From: JBBDMW01 sp040878005
GTDB taxonomy: Bacteria; Chloroflexota; Dehalococcoidia; Lucifugimonadales; Lucifugimonadaceae
NCBI GenBank assembly: GCA_040878005.1
Contig: JBBDMW010000075.1
Span: 118,534-182,533, forward strand
Length of the DNA: 64,000 bases
Direction: 5' to 3'
Numbering within the stretch: position 1 is the stretch's first letter; each line of letters begins with the position of its first letter. Made by a program: the position numbers and the translations under genes. The notes below the pieces were generated by a model, which made no database searches, had not been told where the DNA came from, and worked only from the letters and a program-made list of their open reading frames with translations. Positions 8,417 to 16,933 of the stretch are shown here, piece after piece.

Positions 8417-9754
8417 ATGATGAATCGCGAAGCAGCACAGGACCTGCTCTCACAACATCAGTTCCATGACCTCCAGGGACTGCTGGCGAATGCAGACCCC
8501 GTGGAGATCGCGCAGCTCATCGAAGCCATGGAGCCCGAGGAGGCGGCTGTCGCGTTCAGGCTGCTGAACAAGGACCTGGCCATCAGGGTGTTCGAGTGGC
8601 TTGATCCGGAGGACCAGCACGCCCTGCTCGATGCCTTCAGCACAGAAAGAGCACGTGACCTCCTGAAGGCCATGTCGCCGGACGACCGCGCCGCCCTGCT
8701 GGACGAAGTGCCGGCTGCCGTCGCCAGGCGCCTGCTGCAGCTCCTGTCACCGAAACAGCGCCGCGTGACCATGGAGCTACTGGGGTACGAAGAAGGCACC
8801 GCAGCGCGCCTGATGACGCCTGACTTCGTTGACCTGCGCCAGCACATGACCGTGGCTGAGGCGCTTGAGCGCATCCGCCGCACGGCCATGAACCGGGAAA
8901 CAATCTACTACAACTATGTCATTGATGACGAACGACACCTTCTCGGAATCGTCACCCTTAAGGACCTGGTCCTCGCAGACCCTCCGACCGTGGTGTCTGA
9001 CATCATGACGCCAAATCCAAAGGCTATCCTGACAGATGCCGACCAGGAGGAGGCCGCACGGATCCTCAGCGACTATGACCTGTTGGCAGCGCCTGTCGTA
9101 GACCGGGAGGACCGCCTCGTCGGCATCATCACGTGGGACGACATGAGTGACGTGATGGAACGTGAGGTCACGGAAGACATATACCGGTACGGCGCTGTTC
9201 CGGCCACTGAGCATGAGTATTTCAACACGGGAATAGCCTCAGTTGTCAGGCGCAGGATGCCTTGGCTGTTCCTGCTGATCTTGGTCAACACTGTCACCGG
9301 CACTGTCATTGCCGGTCAATCAGCCCTGCTTGATGAAGTCGTAATTCTCGCGGCCTTTGTGCCTCTCCTCATAGGCACCGGCGGCAACGTCGGAGCGCAG
9401 TCCTCCACGGTTGTCATCCGCGGGCTTGCCACTGGTGAGATCACCCCGGGACAGGTGATCGGCATTGTCGGCCGTGAGATCGGCGTTGGCATCCTGCTGG
9501 GGGTAGCGCTCGGCGTGCTGGTTCTCGGCTGGGCCTACTTGCTCGGGCGCGACGAGCGGGTCGCCATTGTCGTCGGGACCACTCTTATAACCATCGCCAC
9601 CATGGCCGCGACAGTTGGTGCCGCCCTTCCCTTTTTCTTCCGTAAGATCAAGCTGGATCCTGCGATGGTGTCAGCGCCGTTCATTACCACCGTCATGGAC
9701 ATCTTCGGCGTGGTCGTTTACTTCGTCATAGCGAACCTGCTGCTGAGGATTTAG
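8417..9754 (+). CDS. mgtE: Magnesium transporter MgtE
   Basis: Dimeric Mg2+ channel of the inner membrane. The product has the three expected parts: an MgtE_N superhelical domain (about 1-130), two CBS domains (about 135-255, including DIMTPNP and the LLAAPVVDREDRLVGIIT-type repeat) that sense cytosolic Mg, and a five-helix pore domain from about residue 275 with the GTGGNVGAQSSTV signature. The length of about 445 residues is standard. The frame is also open to a TTG at 8414; the ATG at 8417 or 8420 with GGCGGAG upstream is preferred. Convergent with the SCO1664-family gene. Confidence 0.95.
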   Translation: MMNREAAQDLLSQHQFHDLQGLLANADPVEIAQLIEAMEPEEAAVAFRLLNKDLAIRVFEWLDPEDQHALLDAFSTERARDLLKAMSPDDRAALLDEVPAAVARRLLQLLSPKQRRVTMELLGYEEGTAARLMTPDFVDLRQHMTVAEALERIRRTAMNRETIYYNYVIDDERHLLGIVTLKDLVLADPPTVVSDIMTPNPKAILTDADQEEAARILSDYDLLAAPVVDREDRLVGIITWDDMSDVMEREVTEDIYRYGAVPATEHEYFNTGIASVVRRRMPWLFLLILVNTVTGTVIAGQSALLDEVVILAAFVPLLIGTGGNVGAQSSTVVIRGLATGEITPGQVIGIVGREIGVGILLGVALGVLVLGWAYLLGRDERVAIVVGTTLITIATMAATVGAALPFFFRKIKLDPAMVSAPFITTVMDIFGVVVYFVIANLLLRI

Positions 9755-9782
9755 CCAGCAGACATCCGCGGGTGACAATCAG

Positions 9783-10559
9783 CTAAAGATACGGCCACGG
9801 CACGTTCAGGTTAGGGTCCAGCACAGGGAACTTCCCGTCATTGAGCATGCGGTCCACCCGGTTATCCAGCGACGCTAGCTCGTGACCGTCCAACAGTTCG
9901 CACAGGGCATCCCCGAGCTGCGTGCCTTCCCTTAGCTGCGGCTTCAGGCGTTGGAGCGAGTCCATCAGCGGCCGTGGGTACGGTTCGCCATTGAACTCGA
10001 ACATCACGGTTCGCCTGCGCGCCCGGGGATTAAACGTCAGCCCGTGGTCAATGGACCAGAGCCTGCCGTCTGCTGACTTCAATATCGCTCCGCCCTTGCG
10101 GTCCGCGTTGTGGACCAGCACATCGAACATCGCGACTGGAGCGAATAACTCCAGGCAATCATCACGCATGGTGAAGAAGTTGGCCTGCGGGTCAGCATCA
10201 ATGAAAAGCTGCACGCTGCCGACCCCGTGCGGACCTTCTCGCACTACGGTGGGAGGAATCAACGGCCACCCGAGCGCCTCCGACAGTAGATACGAGGCTA
10301 TCTCGCGGTTGTGAAGCGTCCCGTACGGGAAGTCATGCAGCGGGCGCTCCCCCGCCTGCGGCTTGTAAATGGCGAGCATTGATTCGCCATCACCCTCGTC
10401 TTGAAGCAGGACAGGTTCCTGGTCTTCGTCGCTGGCGGGCGAAGGCTCCAGCTTCACGACAAACACGTAGTTGGAGCCGCCTGGGTGCAGCCCCATCGCC
10501 GTGATATGCCACTCCCTCAGTCTCTGGAGAGCGGTCGCCCTGTCGGGAGTACTGGTCAT
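9783..10559 (-). CDS. SCO1664 family protein (PI3/4-kinase-like fold)
   Basis: Protein-kinase-like enzyme of unknown substrate. A nucleotide-binding Lys lies in AIYKPQAGE, an invariant helix in REIASYLLSEALGW, a catalytic-loop-like VHNADRKGGAIL, and a metal-binding IDHGLTFN, matching the actinobacterial SCO1664 family related to phosphatidylinositol 3/4-kinases. The start is uncertain: ATGs at 10571 and 10580 and a TTG at 10649 are also in frame, and none has a clear ribosome binding site. It follows the DUF3090 gene, its usual partner in actinobacteria, where both often sit beside mycothiol ligase mshC. No mshC is present here. Confidence 0.85.
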   Translation of the reverse strand: MTSTPDRATALQRLREWHITAMGLHPGGSNYVFVVKLEPSPASDEDQEPVLLQDEGDGESMLAIYKPQAGERPLHDFPYGTLHNREIASYLLSEALGWPLIPPTVVREGPHGVGSVQLFIDADPQANFFTMRDDCLELFAPVAMFDVLVHNADRKGGAILKSADGRLWSIDHGLTFNPRARRRTVMFEFNGEPYPRPLMDSLQRLKPQLREGTQLGDALCELLDGHELASLDNRVDRMLNDGKFPVLDPNLNVPWPYL

Positions 10560-10734
10560 TGCATCCGGCATCCGATCCATCAGGAGCCGATCAGCCGTGG
10601 TTCCGCATGGAAGCTTTCTGCGCACGCGGGAATCGCCGAGATACTTCAAGCATACGCAAAAGCATGAAAAAGAGTCTCTAACGATTACGGACAGGGTGGG
10701 TCAAAAGTTGTCACCCGGTTCGGTGAGAGGCTGT

Positions 10735-11274
10735 TTATTCAAATGTGGCAGCGCCGCGGTTGTGGCCATTCTTCTTGACGCAGAAGTGCTCCCCGCCCGC
10801 GTTCATGGGGCCGCCGCATAGCGGGCACGGCTGGCGTCCGGAAGCCACAACCTCCAGCGCACTATCAGCAAGCGCCTCCGCCTCCGTTCGCGTAAAGCTG
10901 AAGTGCACCTCCACGGGTTCATGGCCGGGGTCGTCATCCTCCGCGCCGCTGTCCTGCGCCGTGAGCGTGAAAACATCAGACGCTGCATCATGGCGGAGCG
11001 ACATCTCGCCGGTCTTGAACTCAAGGCTCACCGGCTGCTCCGGCGGCGGAGCGTCAGGCGAAAACGGAGCCGGGTCGGCAGTGGACTCGCGGCTGGCAAT
11101 GAACTGCTTGATGGAAATGCCCACCTGGAAAAGCTGTTCTTTCTCCATCCACACCACAGCCTCGCCATGGCCATTTTTCACCGTGATGTTGAACGTCCGC
11201 TGGCCCGGAACGCCAACCGCCTCCGCCTCAATTGAATCCACCAGTCCCAGGTGATGCTGTATGCCGTCGCTCAC
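10735..11274 (-). CDS. DUF3090 family protein
   Basis: 179-residue protein with the DUF3090 signature: an N-terminal LGLVDSIEAEAVGVPGQR-like strand pair, WMEKEQLFQV in the middle, and a C-terminal zinc-ribbon-like CPLCGGPMNAGGEHFCVKKNG with cysteines and histidine in place. The function is unknown; in actinobacteria it pairs with SCO1664. The GTG at 11272-11274 is chosen because GGAGG precedes it by four bases and the upstream 29-codon extension is arginine-rich and unlike the family. It is the middle gene of a three-gene minus-strand run. Confidence 0.88.
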   Translation of the reverse strand: MSDGIQHHLGLVDSIEAEAVGVPGQRTFNITVKNGHGEAVVWMEKEQLFQVGISIKQFIASRESTADPAPFSPDAPPPEQPVSLEFKTGEMSLRHDAASDVFTLTAQDSGAEDDDPGHEPVEVHFSFTRTEAEALADSALEVVASGRQPCPLCGGPMNAGGEHFCVKKNGHNRGAATFE

Positions 11275-11379
11275 GAAGCCTCCAGTCGGCCGGGTTGTGC
11301 TGGCAGGCCGACATGCGCGGCCGCGCCTTTTCATTCTAGGTAGCCTCAGGTGAAGCCACAACGATTGCGGATATAAATC

Positions 11380-11817
11380 CTACTTCACGCCGTCCGGCTT
11401 CTCGTCCGGCACCGGTTCCCCGCAGTCCATCAGGAAGTAATAAACGGTGTTTGGTCCCGTCGCGGCGAACCGCTTTGCTATGGCCCTGGCCCGATCTTCG
11501 TAGGCAAGATCATCTAGGCTCCTGAGATAGTCCCAGAATGATCCGAACTCCTCTGCGATCTTCAGGAACGCATGGCCGTTCTTCACCGTGGCCCGTATCT
11601 TGACCCTATTGCGTATCAGGCCTGCATCCTGGCACAGGTGCTCTATCAACGGCTCCGGCATGTCCGCCACCATGCCCGGGTCAAACTGGTAAAACGCCTC
11701 CCTGAAACGCGGCCACTTGTTGCGCACCGGCTCCCATGCAAAGCCTGATATGAAAACCTTGCGTGTCAGGTTCTCCAGGTAAGCGCTGTCGGATTGCCTG
11801 GGAGGTCGTGGTGTCAA
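11380..11817 (-). CDS. Short DNA-3-methyladenine glycosylase I (Tag)-like protein
   Basis: 145-residue homologue of Tag, an HhH-type glycosylase that removes 3-methyladenine. Recognisable family segments are FISGFAWEPVRNKWPRFR, AGLIRNRVKIRATVKN, EFGSFWDYL and GPNTVYYFLMDCG. The canonical enzyme begins with a Cys-containing RCPW motif and ends with a His/Cys pair that binds structural zinc; both ends are absent here, and the protein is about 40 residues shorter than E. coli Tag. It may be a zinc-free subfamily or a functionally altered relative. It is the first gene of the run leading to DUF3090 and SCO1664, and is divergent from the T-box/cimA unit. Confidence 0.8.
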   Translation of the reverse strand: MTPRPPRQSDSAYLENLTRKVFISGFAWEPVRNKWPRFREAFYQFDPGMVADMPEPLIEHLCQDAGLIRNRVKIRATVKNGHAFLKIAEEFGSFWDYLRSLDDLAYEDRARAIAKRFAATGPNTVYYFLMDCGEPVPDEKPDGVK

Positions 11818-11948
11818 CGGCTTTCGGTCAATAACATTTGGCGGCCATCAGGGTACACCGTCCATGCCCGCCGCACGTGCTTATGATGCAGTGCAGGCGG
11901 AAAGGATACCTGCGCGCCTGTAGCGACGAACCGCCGCACCCTGTGTTA

Positions 11949-12328
11949 GCCTTTTAGCAAGGCGCTGCGGGACGTCAGTCCCGCAACACGGAGACGAGTA
12001 CGCTGGAAACGGCTGTCGAGCGAGCCCGGGCAGGTGTGAGCGGGCACAGTTCGGCCGGCTGAAAATCCCTCCGGAGCCGCCGCCCGAAACCCACGGCGCC
12101 GCCGATCATTTACGGGATCAGGCAAAGCATGGGCAAGTAGGCGTGGCCGGTGTCGTGAGCCGTTAACCGTCACGGGGACATGAACACGTGTCCTTAACCG
12201 AGTGGCCGGCGCATCGCTCCCGGACCCTGCTGACGTAGAACCGTGCAGGGACCTGGTCAGAAAGCCGGCAATTAGGGTGGTACCGCGGGAACTTCATGCC
12301 CGTCCCTATCAGGGGACGGGTTTTTTTA
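11949..12328 (+). promoter_or_regulatory. T-box riboswitch leader of the citramalate synthase gene, probably isoleucine-responsive
   Basis: The T-box core GGGTGGTACCGCG is at 12275-12287 and overlaps an antiterminator/terminator switch. Upstream are features of stem I: GACGAGTA-like kink-turn at 11993-12000, AGCGAG and GGTGTGAGC-like distal elements, and GAAAATCCCTCCGGAG at 12061-12076, in which ATC (12065-12067) occupies the specifier position before the CTCC-GAG stretch. ATC and the TGGT bulge, which pairs with an ACCA tRNA end, fit tRNA-Ile. A further stem (GGACATG/CGTGTCC, about 12176-12193) fits stem III. A strong hairpin TGCGGGAC-GTCA-GTCCCGCA (11966-11985) precedes it. Uncharged tRNA would favour antitermination and cimA expression. 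Confidence 0.88.
12299..12327 (+). terminator. Regulated intrinsic terminator of the T-box leader
   Basis: Eight-base-pair stem CCCGTCCC (12299-12306) with GGGACGGG (12313-12320), six-base loop, then seven T. Its 5' half lies just after the T-box core, as expected for a transcription-attenuating T-box. Confidence 0.9.
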
Positions 12329-12368
12329 TTGCCGAAAATACCTGTGGGCCGGCCGGGGAAAGCTACAT

Positions 12369-13958
12369 ATGCAGAACGTTGAGATATATGACACCACACT
12401 GCGGGACGGGACGCAGCAGGAAGGCATCTCCCTCTCCGTAGAGGACAAACTGGCCATAACCGAGCGGCTGGACCGCCTGGGCGTGCACGTGATCGAAGGC
12501 GGATACGCCGGCGCGAATCCCAAGGACGATGAATATTTCCGCCGGGTGCGCGGCCTCGAGCTCCAGAACGCTCAAATCGCAGCGTTCGGCAACACTCGTC
12601 GCGCTGGCGCAGACGCAGAGTCCGACCCCACCCTCAAGGCGCTGCTCGATTCTGAGGCCCCGGTCCTCACCATCGTGGGCAAGGCGTCGGAATACCAGGT
12701 CCGGGAAGTGCTCCGGTGCTCCCTCGAAGAGAACCTGTCCATGATCGCCGACTCCGTGCGCCACCTTAAAAGCCAGGGACGCAGGGTATTCTTCGACGCC
12801 GAGCATTTCTTCGACGGCTACAAGTCAAACCCGGAGTACTCGCTGCAGGCGCTGCGCGTGGCTGCGGAAGCAGGCGCAGAGCGCGTTGTGCTGTGCGACA
12901 CCAACGGCGGCACGCTCCCCGACGAGATCGCCCGCATTGTGAAAGAGGTCCGTGAGGCGCTTGGTGATGTGCCGCTCGGCATTCACACCCACAACGACAC
13001 CGATACTGCCGTTGCATCTGCCATCGCCGCCGTACAGGCTGGCGCGTTCCAGGTGCAGGGAACCATCAACGGCTACGGCGAGCGAACCGGCAATGCAAAC
13101 CTGGTTAGCGTCATCGCCAACCTCAGGCTGAAACTGGGCATCAAGTGCATCCCCGATGACCAGCTCGCCTCGTTGACCACCCTCTCAAACTACATCTCAG
13201 AGGTGGTAAACCGCAGGCCGTCCCCATTCCAGCCGTACGTTGGCACAAGCGCATTCGCCCACAAGGGCGGGTTGCACGCCGCCGCCACGGAAAAGTCTGT
13301 ATCGGCGTACCAGCACATCGAGCCGTCACTGGTCGGCAACACAAACGCGGTCGTGGTATCTGAGCTGTCCGGCAGGGGCAACGTGATGAGGCGCATCCGC
13401 GAGCTTGGCCTGTCGGACGATCTGAACGATGCCGACGCCCGCCGCATCGTGGAGTACGTAAAGGCACGTGAGGCTGAAGGCTTCTCTTACGAAGGAGCGC
13501 ATGCGTCCTTTGACCTCGTGGTCCGCCGATGCCTCCCCAACTACGAAGCGCCCTTTGAGTTGATGGACTTCATGGTGCTGGTGGAAAACCGCCGCAACGG
13601 CAACGGCGGCAGCCACCCGCTGCTGTCGGAGGCCACCATCAAGGTCCGCGTCGGCGAAGACACGCTGCACACCGCCGCAGAAGGCAATGGTCCCGTGGGC
13701 GCCCTGGACAACGCCCTGCGAAAGGCACTCACGGAGTTCTACCCGCACCTGGCCCAGGTAAGGCTCACCGACTACAAGGTCCGCGTGGTCAACGAGGGCG
13801 CAGGCACCGGAGCAGCCGTCCGCGTGGTGATCGAATCAGCAGACGACCGCAACGTCTGGCACACAGTAGGCGCATCAGCCAACATCATCGAGGCAAGCTG
13901 GCTCGCACTCGCAGACAGCCTCGAATGGTGGCTGATAACTGAAACCGTACACGCGTAG
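12369..13958 (+). CDS. cimA: (R)-citramalate synthase CimA
   Basis: Condenses pyruvate and acetyl-CoA to citramalate, giving the threonine-independent route to 2-oxobutyrate and isoleucine. The TIM-barrel domain has DTTLRDGTQQEG (8-19), HTHNDTDTA near residue 203 and GYGERTGNANL near 236; the C-terminal 150 residues form the LeuA-type allosteric domain. Length 529 and the NAQIAAFGNTRR segment fit the CimA rather than the LeuA group. The ATG sits about 40 bases after the terminator of the T-box leader, which indicates control by isoleucyl-tRNA charging. No leuBCD or ilv genes adjoin it. Confidence 0.94.
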   Translation: MQNVEIYDTTLRDGTQQEGISLSVEDKLAITERLDRLGVHVIEGGYAGANPKDDEYFRRVRGLELQNAQIAAFGNTRRAGADAESDPTLKALLDSEAPVLTIVGKASEYQVREVLRCSLEENLSMIADSVRHLKSQGRRVFFDAEHFFDGYKSNPEYSLQALRVAAEAGAERVVLCDTNGGTLPDEIARIVKEVREALGDVPLGIHTHNDTDTAVASAIAAVQAGAFQVQGTINGYGERTGNANLVSVIANLRLKLGIKCIPDDQLASLTTLSNYISEVVNRRPSPFQPYVGTSAFAHKGGLHAAATEKSVSAYQHIEPSLVGNTNAVVVSELSGRGNVMRRIRELGLSDDLNDADARRIVEYVKAREAEGFSYEGAHASFDLVVRRCLPNYEAPFELMDFMVLVENRRNGNGGSHPLLSEATIKVRVGEDTLHTAAEGNGPVGALDNALRKALTEFYPHLAQVRLTDYKVRVVNEGAGTGAAVRVVIESADDRNVWHTVGASANIIEASWLALADSLEWWLITETVHA

Positions 13959-14021
13959 GCGCAGCCCTCCGCAGCCGCCCTCCCGGCGACCCACTTCTAC
14001 CACCACGTCCCACCCACCACA

Positions 14022-14057
14022 ATGTCGTCTCGACCGGAGCGGAGAGACCTGGGGTGG
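14022..14057 (-). repeat. Dispersed intergenic repeat, family 1, copy A
   Basis: 36-base element with core ATGTCGTCTCGACCG, then AGCGGAGAGACCTGG on the plus strand. Near-identical copies in the opposite orientation lie at 59661-59696, 59930-59965 and 60822-60857. All copies are intergenic. The core GTCTCGACCGnAGCGGAGAGAC is itself a partial inverted repeat. Confidence 0.85.
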
Positions 14058-14100
14058 AGGGGTCTTGGCGCACCAACTTCAACCGCCAGCGAAACTCCTA

Positions 14101-14176
14101 CAGCGATGTCGTCTCGACCGGACAACCGAGCCGAGAGGCGAGCCTCGAAGAGTGTCCGGTCTAGACAACATCGCTG
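14101..14176. repeat. Composite inverted-repeat element, copy B
   Basis: Two 23-base arms, 14101-14123 and 14154-14176, are inverted copies with two mismatches, and each contains part of the family 1 core (ATGTCGTCTCGACCGGAC). The 30-base centre (GAGCCGAGAGGCGAGCCTCG) matches the family 2 repeat at 60612-60713. The RNA would fold into one long hairpin. It sits between the 3' ends of cimA and the JAMM gene, which are convergent; the remaining ~270 bases of this gap hold nothing else. Confidence 0.8.
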
Positions 14177-14229
14177 TGATACAACGGGGCGACAGCAGCA
14201 CGAATCCGGGGCGGATCGAAGCTTAACCC

Positions 14230-14673
14230 TTACCCGCCGGCGCCCCGGTAGGCTTCGCCGTCGGTTGTGATTACCACCTCTTCTACGCGACGGTTTTCGC
14301 TGATCCGGTACGCCCGCACTACTGGTCGGGTCTTCTCAACCAGCGATACGAGGACGTAGTACGGGTCCGTCCATCCTGATTCCACGGCGTTGTTGATGTC
14401 GGTCTCTGACGGGTACCCCTGTGTATACGTGTGCGAGTGGTAAATCGCCACAAACTCCTGCCCCGCTTCATCTGCCTGCCGTTGCACGTCCATGAGCTCC
14501 ATCGGGTCCATGGAGTACCGGCTGACCTTGTTTTCGTGCACGTTTTTCATCCGGCGGCTGCCCATGACTTCGTCGCCCTGTCCCAGCAGAATGCCGCAGC
14601 ACTCGTTCGGGTCCTCCTCCATCGAGTGCGTGATCATCGCTGCTATCTGTATCCGCGGGATATTGATCGGCAA
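14230..14673 (-). CDS. M67 family (JAMM/MPN) metallopeptidase
   Basis: 147-residue single-domain JAMM protein. The zinc site is complete: Glu in the NECCGILLG segment, HSH in YHSHTYTQGYPSETD (HSH-X7-S-X2-D) and the final Asp. Bacterial homologues cleave isopeptide or peptide bonds in sulfur-carrier protein systems (for example processing of ThiS/MoaD-like proteins for cysteine or molybdopterin synthesis). No sulfur-carrier partner is next to it here. Starts at ATG 14671-14673. Convergent with cimA across a repeat-containing gap. Confidence 0.9.
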   Translation of the reverse strand: MPINIPRIQIAAMITHSMEEDPNECCGILLGQGDEVMGSRRMKNVHENKVSRYSMDPMELMDVQRQADEAGQEFVAIYHSHTYTQGYPSETDINNAVESGWTDPYYVLVSLVEKTRPVVRAYRISENRRVEEVVITTDGEAYRGAGG

Positions 14674-14869
14674 CCGTTTCCTCTTTCCAGGCGAGTTTTG
14701 TCATTGGGCAAAGCCGGGGGTCAGCAAACGCCGGGCATGCCAGTCTCATCTGGCTCGATTATAAGTACCGTCGCGGATCACGGCTCCACGGGCCGGTTTT
14801 TTGCGAGACACTACAGGCCCGCGCACATTAATGGCGTTATCGGAATAAACCACAAGCAGGAGCAACAAC

Positions 14870-15631
14870 TTGGAGCCGGCAGTCCACGTTTCTGATGACA
14901 TTCTCGACCGCTACCGGAAGGCAACCTCAGCCACGGTATACAGCGCAGTCTGGCGATTGGCGCCACCCGGCGGGCAGGAGTGGTTCGCCTCGGCAAACTA
15001 CCAGCTATGCCTCATGCGGGGCGTCTTTCCAATGACCCACGGCAAGACGCTGGTTGGCAGGGCGCGTACGCTGCGGTTCATCCCATCACGCCCTGACCTA
15101 CTGAAGATCACCCGCCGCGGTGCGGACTCGCCAGAATACCGTGCCATGGGCAAATGCGGCCCCGGTGACGTCCTGGTGGTGGAGGCCCATTCCGCCGACC
15201 CGTACTCCTGCATCCTGGGCAACATGAAGACGCGCCAGCTATGGCACAACGAGGCAGCCGGCATAGTAACGGATGGCGCAATACGCGACCTTGAGATGGT
15301 TGCAGCGTACAACCTTTCCGTGTTCGCGAAGCAGCGGTCACCCGCCGGCAACCTGCCCTACCTGGAGGCGTACGACGAGGGTGACGCGGTAAACGTGGGC
15401 GGCGTCCTGGTAATGCCCGGTGACGTTATCGTGGCCGATGATGACGGCGTTGTGGTTGTCCCCTCCGACCGCGCTGAAGAGGTCATCAACTGGATAGAAG
15501 AGCAGGAAGAAGCCGAGCAGTGGGTGATCGACCTGATCGACAGTGAGCGCGTGCCGCCGGGCAAGTACTATCCCATCTCGGAGGAAACGAAGCAGCGCTT
15601 CCGAGAGTGGAAGGCAGAGCGCGGCCAGTAG
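14870..15631 (+). CDS. RraA-family protein (HMG/CHA aldolase-like)
   Basis: 253-residue member of the RraA / 4-carboxy-4-hydroxy-2-oxoadipate aldolase family. The fold's hallmark is visible as GDVLVVEAH, then the GNMKTRQ segment and IVTDGAIRDLE, which supplies the Arg and Asp used for metal and pyruvate binding in family aldolases, followed by GDVIVADDDGVVVVP. The ~40-residue N-terminal and C-terminal extensions are typical of catabolic homologues annotated as dimethylmenaquinone methyltransferase. The substrate is unknown. Start TTG at 14870 has AGGAG seven bases upstream. It is followed by a small membrane protein and an amidohydrolase. Confidence 0.85.
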   Translation: MEPAVHVSDDILDRYRKATSATVYSAVWRLAPPGGQEWFASANYQLCLMRGVFPMTHGKTLVGRARTLRFIPSRPDLLKITRRGADSPEYRAMGKCGPGDVLVVEAHSADPYSCILGNMKTRQLWHNEAAGIVTDGAIRDLEMVAAYNLSVFAKQRSPAGNLPYLEAYDEGDAVNVGGVLVMPGDVIVADDDGVVVVPSDRAEEVINWIEEQEEAEQWVIDLIDSERVPPGKYYPISEETKQRFREWKAERGQ

Positions 15632-15695
15632 ATAATTCAGCCGCGACGGCCAGCCACCCGGGCATAAACGCCATGCATGTGAGGGAGCAGCCACC

Positions 15696-15845
15696 ATGAG
15701 AAGGAGACGCCTCAACCGGCAGCCGCGCAGGAATTCCTTGCGCAGGGCCCGCCCGGGCGCCCGGGCCACAGGCATCCCGTGGTGGGTATTCATTGCGATT
15801 GGCGTCCTTGCCATCGCAGTGGTCGCAAGCCGAACGTTCCTGTAA
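15696..15845 (+). CDS. Small single-span membrane protein, 49 aa
   Basis: Short gene beginning MRRRRLNRQPRRNSLRRARP, with an extremely basic N-terminal half (about 13 arginines) followed by a hydrophobic helix IPWWVFIAIGVLAIAVVA and a short tail. The topology should be N-in with a single transmembrane helix. GGGAG lies eight bases before the ATG. No family is recognised. A second protein of the same style lies at 16934-17110, on the other side of the amidohydrolase. Confidence 0.55.
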   Translation: MRRRRLNRQPRRNSLRRARPGARATGIPWWVFIAIGVLAIAVVASRTFL

Positions 15846-15851
15846 ACGTGC

Positions 15852-16736
15852 TCAGTCCAGGCCCAGTATGTCCAGGGCATCCCTGTTGATGATGCCCTCT
15901 ATCTCGCTCTCCGGGATGACTGGCAGGTGGTGGTCCTTCGCAAACTTGGCCAGGCCGCGGAGGTGGTCGATGTTGTCCTGCGGCTTCGTCACCGGCCAGT
16001 CTGAGCCAAACAGTATCTTCTGTGTCACGCCCCACTCGAAGAACAGACGCATGCCGTTCCAGAACGACCACGGCCTGTAGAACTGCGCTGAGACGTCCGC
16101 CCACACGTTGGGGTGCTTGCGCACCACCGCCAGGCAGTCGGCCTGCCACGGGTGCCCGAGGTGCGCCATGACCATGCGCAGGTTTGGGAACGCCATAGCT
16201 ATCTCATCCACCACAAGCGGGTGGGCGTAACGAAGCGGGCCAAACTGCATGGGCGACGTGCCCATGTGGAAGATGATGGGTATCCCGTCAGCCTCCAGCC
16301 GTGCAAACAACCTGAACGCATCTGGCCCGGTGGGGTCGTAGTCCTGGTAGTTCGGCCCCAGCTTGATGCCGCGGCAACCGAGATCGCCCACGCAACGGTC
16401 GTACTCGGCGTTCACATCCGGGTCCAGCGGATGCAGCGACATGCATGGGATCACCTTGTCCGGTGCAACCTTCGCCACCTCGGCCGCCACGTCATTGTGA
16501 TTCATGCTGTCAGGCCAGCCGATGGTCCTGAGGATTCTCTCGCCGGGCTTCCACGGCCGCGGCGCAATGCCGAATATCAGCGTCCTGTCCACCGGCCGCA
16601 TGTCCGCCAGGTAATCCTGGATGCTGTTCGTCAGCCGGACCGTCTCCCCTGACCTCATTGCGGACTCTGTGGCCACCTCGTCATCGGGGACTTCATCACG
16701 ATGGCTGGGCAGGTGGGTGTGAACATCAACTGTCAT
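15852..16736 (-). CDS. Amidohydrolase family protein (amidohydrolase-2 / ACMSD-like)
   Basis: 294-residue metal-dependent TIM-barrel hydrolase or decarboxylase. Metal ligands are visible as HTH near the N-terminus (MTVDVHTHLP), a central His in HMGTSPMQFG, MVMAHLGHPW and the catalytic Asp in LFGSDWPV. The segment order matches the amidohydrolase-2 family (ACMSD, gamma-resorcylate decarboxylase, dicarboxylic lactonases). The substrate cannot be given. Close to RraA and an epimerase, it may belong to a catabolic set for oxidised organic acids. Confidence 0.85.
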   Translation of the reverse strand: MTVDVHTHLPSHRDEVPDDEVATESAMRSGETVRLTNSIQDYLADMRPVDRTLIFGIAPRPWKPGERILRTIGWPDSMNHNDVAAEVAKVAPDKVIPCMSLHPLDPDVNAEYDRCVGDLGCRGIKLGPNYQDYDPTGPDAFRLFARLEADGIPIIFHMGTSPMQFGPLRYAHPLVVDEIAMAFPNLRMVMAHLGHPWQADCLAVVRKHPNVWADVSAQFYRPWSFWNGMRLFFEWGVTQKILFGSDWPVTKPQDNIDHLRGLAKFAKDHHLPVIPESEIEGIINRDALDILGLD

Positions 16737-16933
16737 CTGGAACCTCGGCTTGCCTACTCAAATGGCGCTAAGTGTGGACCCGGCGCCAATGTTACCCCGC
16801 CTGCCTCAGCTCGGCGAGGCGCCTGCGGCATTCGCCAATCCGACGCCGGCAAACGCCCCTGCTATCATTGAGAGGCCGCAGGAGTGTCAGGAATCAATAG
16901 TGCCCACCGCCTGCGAAGCGAAAGGACGCCAGT

